Assembly (NCBI GenBank): GCA_020152595.1
Contig: JAIGNY010002171.1
Span: 4,018,501-4,082,500, forward strand
Direction: 5' to 3'
Origin: Chiridota heheva
Lineage: Eukaryota; Echinodermata; Holothuroidea; Apodida; Chiridotidae
DNA: 64,000 bases
Below, piece after piece: positions 57,683-64,000 of this stretch. The translations under genes were made by a program, and so were the position numbers. Below the pieces are notes generated by a model that worked only from the letters and a program-made list of their open reading frames with translations, was not told where the DNA came from and searched no databases. Each line of letters begins with the position of its first letter. The first letter of the stretch is position 1.

Positions 57683-59014
57683 GTGTACTAAACATACAGT
57701 GTACATCACGTAATGCGTTGTGTATATACATGTACATTGCATTATTAAGGCTTTGACCATTCATGTGCAAATGTTTAGAGCTTGCAAAATTCACCATGTT
57801 TAATCCATTGCAAAAAAATTTAAAAACCTGAAACTTACAGTTCTACACAACCCTTTCAGCCATTTTGTAGGAAATTTGCTGTTATAAAATGAAGACGGAA
57901 CTCCATTTTTACCAATTATTATTGACTGTAGATATTTTTGAAACATTCTGAAAGGTATTTCATGCTGTGTGAATCAATAAACTTGGGCCTACTGTAGGAC
58001 CTAGTGTTAGAACTTAGTGTATACATTGTAAGTTCAAAGTTACTTCATGAATGACCAAGTGATAACTAACTTGTGTGCTTGCCAAATACTAAAAATTTAC
58101 TTGAATTTTGTTAGGATAAGTTGTTTTTGGAATGAAATATTAACAAAAGAAGACAAAAACATGATTTTTTTGACATAATTATTCACTTAATTTTTATTTC
58201 AAAAGCCAGGAAAAATAGGTTTTTTTTCAAGTTTTTATCACTCACGGAATTCCTGGTTGTAGTTACGAATTCTTATGTTTTCGGAATTGTGCAATACCGG
58301 GATCGGGATAGCAGGACTTAGTGACTACCGGGATCCTGCACAACACTATCGATTGCGCCAGCAATTGCAAGAAAAGAAAGGTTTTTCATACTTAAAAAAA
58401 TATTTGTTAAGAGGGACTTTACTCTATTAGAACATGTTTTATAAGCAGAAAACAATACATTTCATGATGTTGATGCTATATGTTTGGGAAAAAATACTGT
58501 TGCACAGAACAGTGATATTTGTTCCTGCATCAAAAGCACCGTTCTCGTAGCAGCGGAACAGCAGGAATTTCGACCCCTGACGCTACACTAAAATGGACCA
58601 GAATAATGTCCATATACCTCACAACGAGTAAAAGGTAGTCCACCCTGAACTCTAAAGTTCGTCAAGTTTGAAATAGTTGAAATGTCAAAAGTTGAATAAA
58701 AAAAAAACTAGTTGTTAAAATGTTTCTTTTAAGAGTTTAAAGACAAAGAGATATTGGACTTTAATATTGAACTTAAAGCTCTGCAAGACTCACAGAAAAT
58801 AGATAAATTATAGCATTTCCAAGTAAGTTTTAAATGGCAGGAATTTGTGGATAAACAGTAGGCCAACATCTATTATGAACCCAGTGATAAAAGATTTATA
58901 ATACTTTAGTGAAGAATATTCTCAGCAAAGCTGTGTAACTGTAAAGTTGAATAAAATTCTGCCAATAAAATTTGGCATTGATCTCTATTAGCAGGCATAG
59001 GAACAAGTTACAAC

Positions 59015-60076
59015 AAGAGCTGTGAACGTTTAGGGATTTAAGTAAATGTGTACACGCCAAAAAAAGCGAGCGTGTATCGTGTACACGCGTTTAGTACTGT
59101 AATTTTCGGAAACACACCAAAATTGCTCCAAAACTACGAGGTGAAGTAAAAAAAATCGCGCAACCAGTATGGTAAAAGTACTGACTCCTTTGCCCAAATA
59201 GACGCTGACTTTTGCTTTCCAAATCGTAAAAAGTTTACTTCTACAGTATAAATCATAATTTTTATGGAAAATATGTATGGAAATTCAGTTTAGAAAGAAC
59301 AGATAACTTCCTTTCAATGTCATATAAACTCAACATCGCGTAACTTTTTTGTCCTATTCGCTACGGCTTTCAAAGTTCTTCTGTGAAAATCTTGCATACT
59401 AGGCCTATGATATACCTCGCCGTAAAACATTTCAAAGCTACGCCACCACCACCAGGAAGTTCTGAAATTTCAGTCCTCTCAAAAAAATGGCCGCCATCTT
59501 TGCGATGCATGCAGAATTTCAGCTCTATTAAAATCTTTTTCTTTTTGTTTATTATGCAATAGTTGTTCTTTCTTGCAAAATGTATTTGACTCATTAGGTA
59601 ATATTTACATGTACATGTAAATGTACTGAATGTCACAATTCAAGTGTTTTTCAAGTGTTTTTGGTAGATTTTACAGCTTGTAAAACGGGCCTTAATTGCG
59701 TGGGATTTAAAGCCTTATGTTCTAACATTAGGCCTATTGTTAGTTTCACTGTTTACTGCTGCACATTCGCGGTGCATTTTACAAGTTAAATTTCGGCGAA
59801 ATCAAAGTCCATAATATCCCCATTCATTGGTGATTACTGCGCATATGTGATTCGCACATTTAAAAAGGATTATGCTAATTGGGTTTACAGTTTGTAAAAA
59901 GTCTGACTGGATTTTTGTTAGCCGAATGTGTGTGTAATTTGAATCATGAATGATCATATTGATTTTTAATGGCAAGACTGACTATGAAAAACGATTACTC
60001 GCAATGAAAGTATTTAGTAAACGTTTACAAGATTTGCGAGTGTGTAGCGTGTACACGCTAAACGGTCACAGCTCTA
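59015..60076. mobile_element. hAT-type MITE, 1,062 bp, with 8-bp TSD
   Basis: The left end is AAGAGCTGTGAACGTTTAG and the right end inverts to TAGAGCTGTGACCGTTTAG (17 of 19 match). GTTACAAC flanks it exactly on both sides (59007-59014 and 60077-60084), the 8-bp duplication expected of hAT transposons. Subterminal GTGTACACG palindromes occur at both ends. No transposase frame is present, so it is non-autonomous. The intact duplication suggests a fairly recent insertion upstream of the RBR gene. Confidence 0.88.
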
Positions 60077-60864
60077 GTTACAACCATAACCTTTGTGCGG
60101 CAACAGATCAGTAAACAATACTTGTCAACAGCACTCACCAGTGGTGTCGCCAGAGATTTTCGTTTGGGGGAGCACAGCAGTTCAGAGAAGGAAAATGATG
60201 GATTTTGGCGGCACTGTGCACGCAAAGCCTGCACGTACTAGTGTGGGGTCCAGGGGCCCACTTAAGGGCCCCTGGTGGGGTCAACTGGCAAAGCCCTGGT
60301 AGGGGTCCAGGAGAAGCCATGGTTTGACAAATCGCCCAAAAATTCACTTGCCTGCTGGGCAGACACATGCGCAGAAATGCTTGCCCAGAAGCAAAATCCA
60401 CTTCTCCGACAATAATCATGATAATATTAGATGCACGTTATGGTAAAATATATCTTACGACAATATTTACTGAGAATGCTGTATAAATAATAATGACTCT
60501 TACACTTACCAAAAACAGTGGAAATTGTTATCCATCCTCTACAAATATAAAGCAATAACAGGCTCCATAAAATCAAACTAGAATGGTAAATACTGTCATG
60601 GTTCGCCTGGATCATATATCTGTACTGTACATTATATGTTTTGTGTGTTTACGATATACGTTTACGTATTATGTATGGGTCAGGGAGCAATTTGTTTGTA
60701 AAAATTTGATTAGCAGTTTTGCTATTCATTTCATAAATGAGTAACAATACATTAAAATTGACAAGCAATAATGATGCATATTTAGGTCTTACTGATTTTG
60801 TATTACTCTTTGTTTTAATATGCTTCAAATGGTACTTTTTCATTGCAGTTTTCAGTTTTCCCGC

Positions 60865-61545
60865 TATTAAAAAAATTGTGCAACCAGTATGGCAAAAGTA
60901 CCGACTCCATTGCCCAAATAGACGTTGGAATCTTGCTTTCCAAATCATAAAAAGTTTACTTCTACAAATTATCATCATTTTTATAGAAAATGTGCATGGA
61001 AATTCAGTTTAGAAAAAAACAAACAACTTCCTTTCAATGTCATGTAAACTCAACATTACATAAATTTATTGCCGTACTCGCTAGGACTTTCATTGTGAAA
61101 ATTCAAAACTATGCCACCACCCTAGAAGTTCTGATCATACCAGTCCTCTCGAAATGGCCGCCATCTTTTGCAAAGCACGCAAAATTTCAGCTCTGTTAAA
61201 ACCTATTCATTTTACAATATTTTTTCTTTCTTGCAAAATTTATTTGACTCACCAGGTAATATTTACATGTAAATGTACTAATTGTGACGATTGGAGTATT
61301 TTGACCTTGTGATTTTTGGTCCATTTAACAGCTCGTAAAACGGGCCTTGATTGTGATTTAAAGCCTTAAGTTATGGCCTATTGTCACTGTTAAGTTTTAA
61401 CTTTCAACATTTACTGCTGCAGAATCGCGGTGCATTTCACAAGTTAGCCTATCAGATTTCAGCGAAATCAAAGTGCAAAATGTTCCCATTCATAGGTGAT
61501 TACTGCACATTTGTGATTCTCGCATTCAAAAAGATTTTTCTATTT
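60865..61545. repeat. Truncated second copy of the same hAT MITE
   Basis: The interior of the 59015-60076 element recurs in the same orientation: GCAACCAGTATGGCAAAAGT, TTGCCCAAATAGACG, AAAAGTTTACTTCTACA, ACAACTTCCTTTCAATGTCA, AAAACGGGCCTTGATTG, GAATCGCGGTGCATTTCAC and GTGATTACTGCAC. Both terminal repeats are missing. The copies are clearly diverged. Confidence 0.8.
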
Positions 61546-62014
61546 TATTTGTTTGAAGGCTGAAAACTTCAATCAGTCAGGGAATTTATTGTAGCCTATC
61601 CTGTGTTTCCGAAGGTAAGGAAATGAATCGCTAAACAACGTTATGCACAATTTTTGCGTTGTAAACTGCAATGCGAACCAGAACAAATTGCTCCCTGTGG
61701 GTGCGTCTATGATGTTGTTATGCTGAGGTTTAAGTTCATTTCATAACATAACAAAATATATTGGCTTCCATATAAATGGAATATCCGTCAGCTTCAAGTT
61801 ATTTTCTGGGCATTTCCATAAGTTATATTGTAGTACAGTAAGTATAATCTGTATAATGATTTAAGTTTAAAATGAATTAAGTTTTTAAACAGAAATTCAC
61901 TCTTATTAGTTTGGATCAATTTATGTTTAACCAGCAGGCATATCAACTTATAAATCAATTTTCCCGGACATAAATATTAGTTGCCCCAGGCGTCAGGACA
62001 AGCGATTTATCAAA

Positions 62015-62470
62015 TGCTGGGAGAAGCCCAAGGAAGCTCTGCAGATTTCTTGTTTTTGATGCCCCAAAATAATTTAACATCAAATGCAGAAATTATAGGA
62101 AAAACATTTTGATTACCATTTCTAATTGGGCAATAAAGTAATTTCCCTAAAAATAAAGTAATTCCCCCAAAAAAAGTGGGGTTCAGGGGGGAACCCCAGA
62201 AGCTCTGCAGATTTGTTCTTGATACTCCAAAATGGATTCAAACAAAGAAATTCAAAATTCAGATTGATGAAAAGAAGAAAATTTAGATTCTGTCAATTCA
62301 GATAAGCATTTGGGTTACCATTCCTAAACCAGTAAACAGTCAGAAAGTAATTTTCCTTGAAAGTTGAGACAATTCAGGCAATAAACCGGGGTCCAGGGGC
62401 GAAGCCACAGAACCTCTAAAGATTTTATGGTTTTGATGACCCAAAATGGCTGCAAAATCTTTTAAAACAC
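62015..62470. repeat. Diverged tandem repeat, period about 170-210 bp
   Basis: Three blocks carry a GAAGCTCTGCAGATTT-like anchor (near 62030, 62200 and 62410, the last as GAACCTCTAAAGATTT), preceded by GGGGTCCAGGGG-type sequence and followed by TTTTGATG-CCCAAAAT. Sequence near 60240-60310 (GGGGTCCAGGGGCCC) resembles the same family. Confidence 0.55.
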
Positions 62471-62955
62471 TGACCAAAATTTGTTTCTTTTATTAATCTA
62501 AACATTAGAACATACCTATTAGGACCTAGGCCTATGAATATGAGGATGGTATAGAAAAAACGGATGAATAATGTTTGAAATTAAAGTTATAGTTATCTCT
62601 AAAAAAATAATTGCCATTTTTTTATTTGTTATTATCATTATTTTCTATATATTTTTGTATAATTATTATTATTATTTTTATTTTATTTTTTTGTTGGGGG
62701 AGGGGCAGGCACAGCAACACAACAAAAATTGTGGGTAACATTTCCCTCCCCCCCCCCCCCACCCCATAGCAACGCCACTGGCAAACACACACTCGTCAAC
62801 CCAAAATGGGTTTAAGTGAAAGAAATTACAGACAAACAAATTGTTTATTATTATGGTAAATGTTCTATACTATTACTAGGCCTAAGTCAGTGCCATTGCC
62901 ACTGCACAGTGCCAGCAATAGGCCTATGCAACTGCAACTTGTAACTAAGTGAGAT

Positions 62956-62999
62956 CAGGGAGTTGTCATTTAATATAAAAAAAAAATGACAACTCCCTG
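62956..62999. repeat. Perfect 16-bp inverted repeat (hairpin)
   Basis: CAGGGAGTTGTCATTT and AAATGACAACTCCCTG are exact inverse complements separated by 12 bases. It may be the head-to-head remnant of a small MITE. It is directly followed by a tract rich in GTTAGTGTTA/TAACACTAAC (63025-63175) that can also pair with itself. Confidence 0.75.
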
Positions 63000-63224
63000 G
63001 TGAGATGAGATTGAGAAATTAAATTAAATTAACACTAACATTATCTTAGTGTTACGTGATCTATGTTAACACTAACTCAGTGTGTTACTACAGTGTTAGT
63101 CTTTGTAACGTTAGTGTAACTGTTAGTGTTACTAGTGATTAACAGTGTTAGTGTAGTTACTGTTAGTGTTCGGCTGGCTAGTATAGTAACTACTACTATG
63201 CTGGAAATTATAGATTATACTTAC

Positions 63225-63365
63225 GGCACAGAAAAACTGGCACGTTATCTCCATGTCAAGGAAACTCACAAATCCTTATAACGATTACCCATTCTAAAAC
63301 ATGAAAACATACAAGCTATTGCAATAATTCAACGTTATTTCAGTCTCGGCGCAGGCAGTCCACCT
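63225..63365 (-). other. Candidate non-coding first exon
   Basis: On the minus strand this locally GC-richer stretch (GACCGCAGGTGGACTGCC, CCTGCGCCGAGACTGAAA) ends at CTGTGCC followed by a strong GTAAGTATAA donor (63224-63219). It lies upstream of exon 1 in the correct orientation and could be a 5' UTR exon of the RNF144-type gene. No acceptor for exon 1 was proven and no promoter element is evident, so the call is speculative. Confidence 0.2.
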
Positions 63366-63635
63366 GCGGTCGATGAAACTTTCGGGATATAGGATATGCT
63401 ATGCATGAGCTCCATACTTGAAACTTATGCAAATAACTTGTGAAGGCCTATGCGCTGGGCGCGGCCTAGATGCCTGTTAGATACATGTGTGTACGTGATT
63501 GTGAATATATGAATAAACTATGTCAAGTTTTAATATTTATGTAAGTAAATATATAAGTAAATATATATGTAAGAAATTATATAAGTAAATATATATGAAA
63601 GTAAATATATATGAAAGTAAATTTATATAATTAAT

Positions 63636-63890
<255 letters not shown>

Positions 63891-64000
63891 ATATCTCCCC
63901 GTCCGTGTCCAGGAGTGTCGTGTATTCTCATCCGCTTGCGTCACAGAAACTGGGGAAAGCACCAATTGTATGAGCCTAAGGGCTCGATGAAATTAGCTTC

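Noticed and set aside
60139..62781. A 2.6-kb element bounded by CAGTGGTGTCGCC and its inverse GCAACGCCACTG
   Set aside because: The end motifs are short and very common in invertebrate DNA, and the flanks show no matching target duplication.

Overview
This is a stretch of animal nuclear DNA, AT-rich by eye, with very few protein-coding bases. The mix of repeats (L2/CR1-like LINE, Ty3/gypsy relic, hAT-type MITEs, tRNA-derived SINEs, many minisatellites, TGACCTTTGACC-type repeats) and the invertebrate-style genes suggest a marine invertebrate. A deuterostome or lophotrochozoan is plausible; the species cannot be read from the sequence. There are no operons, bacterial genes or CRISPR.

The one convincing host gene is on the minus strand. 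It is an RNF144-type RBR (RING-IBR-RING) E3 ubiquitin ligase, and its first three coding exons lie at 51936-51769, 16538-16434 and 6983-6923. They join in frame across GT/AG introns of 35.2 kb and 9.45 kb and give 111 residues holding a complete RING1. The IBR, RING2 and membrane anchor should be encoded by exons left of base 1. Most of the window is therefore intron of this gene, and 52-64 kb is its upstream side, with a weak candidate for a non-coding first exon near 63.2-63.4 kb.

Layout: 1-6.9 kb, intron 3 with foldbacks and tandem repeats. 7-16.4 kb, intron 2 with a foldback MITE, a 16-bp minisatellite of about 52 units, a roughly 280-bp tandem array carrying POU octamer motifs, and a 30/26-bp minisatellite. 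16.5-51.8 kb, intron 1 with a CCATCC minisatellite, a CpG-saturated GACGCG array, a 5.08-kb segment bounded by inverted repeats, a GC-rich island at 28.1-32.1 kb, a broken L2/CR1-like LINE (minus strand, 32.4-35.6 kb), an 883-bp MITE, and two arrays of a CCCACATGGCATCC minisatellite. 52-64 kb, an RT scrap, two hAT-type elements (one with a perfect 8-bp target duplication), a decayed Ty3/gypsy element, and AT/GATA microsatellites.

No multi-gene system is visible. The most notable signals are the large RBR gene, the octamer-bearing intronic array, the CpG-dense array ending in a sequence shared with a second locus, the 5-kb inverted-repeat segment, and a cysteine-rich motif in frame just upstream of the LINE.
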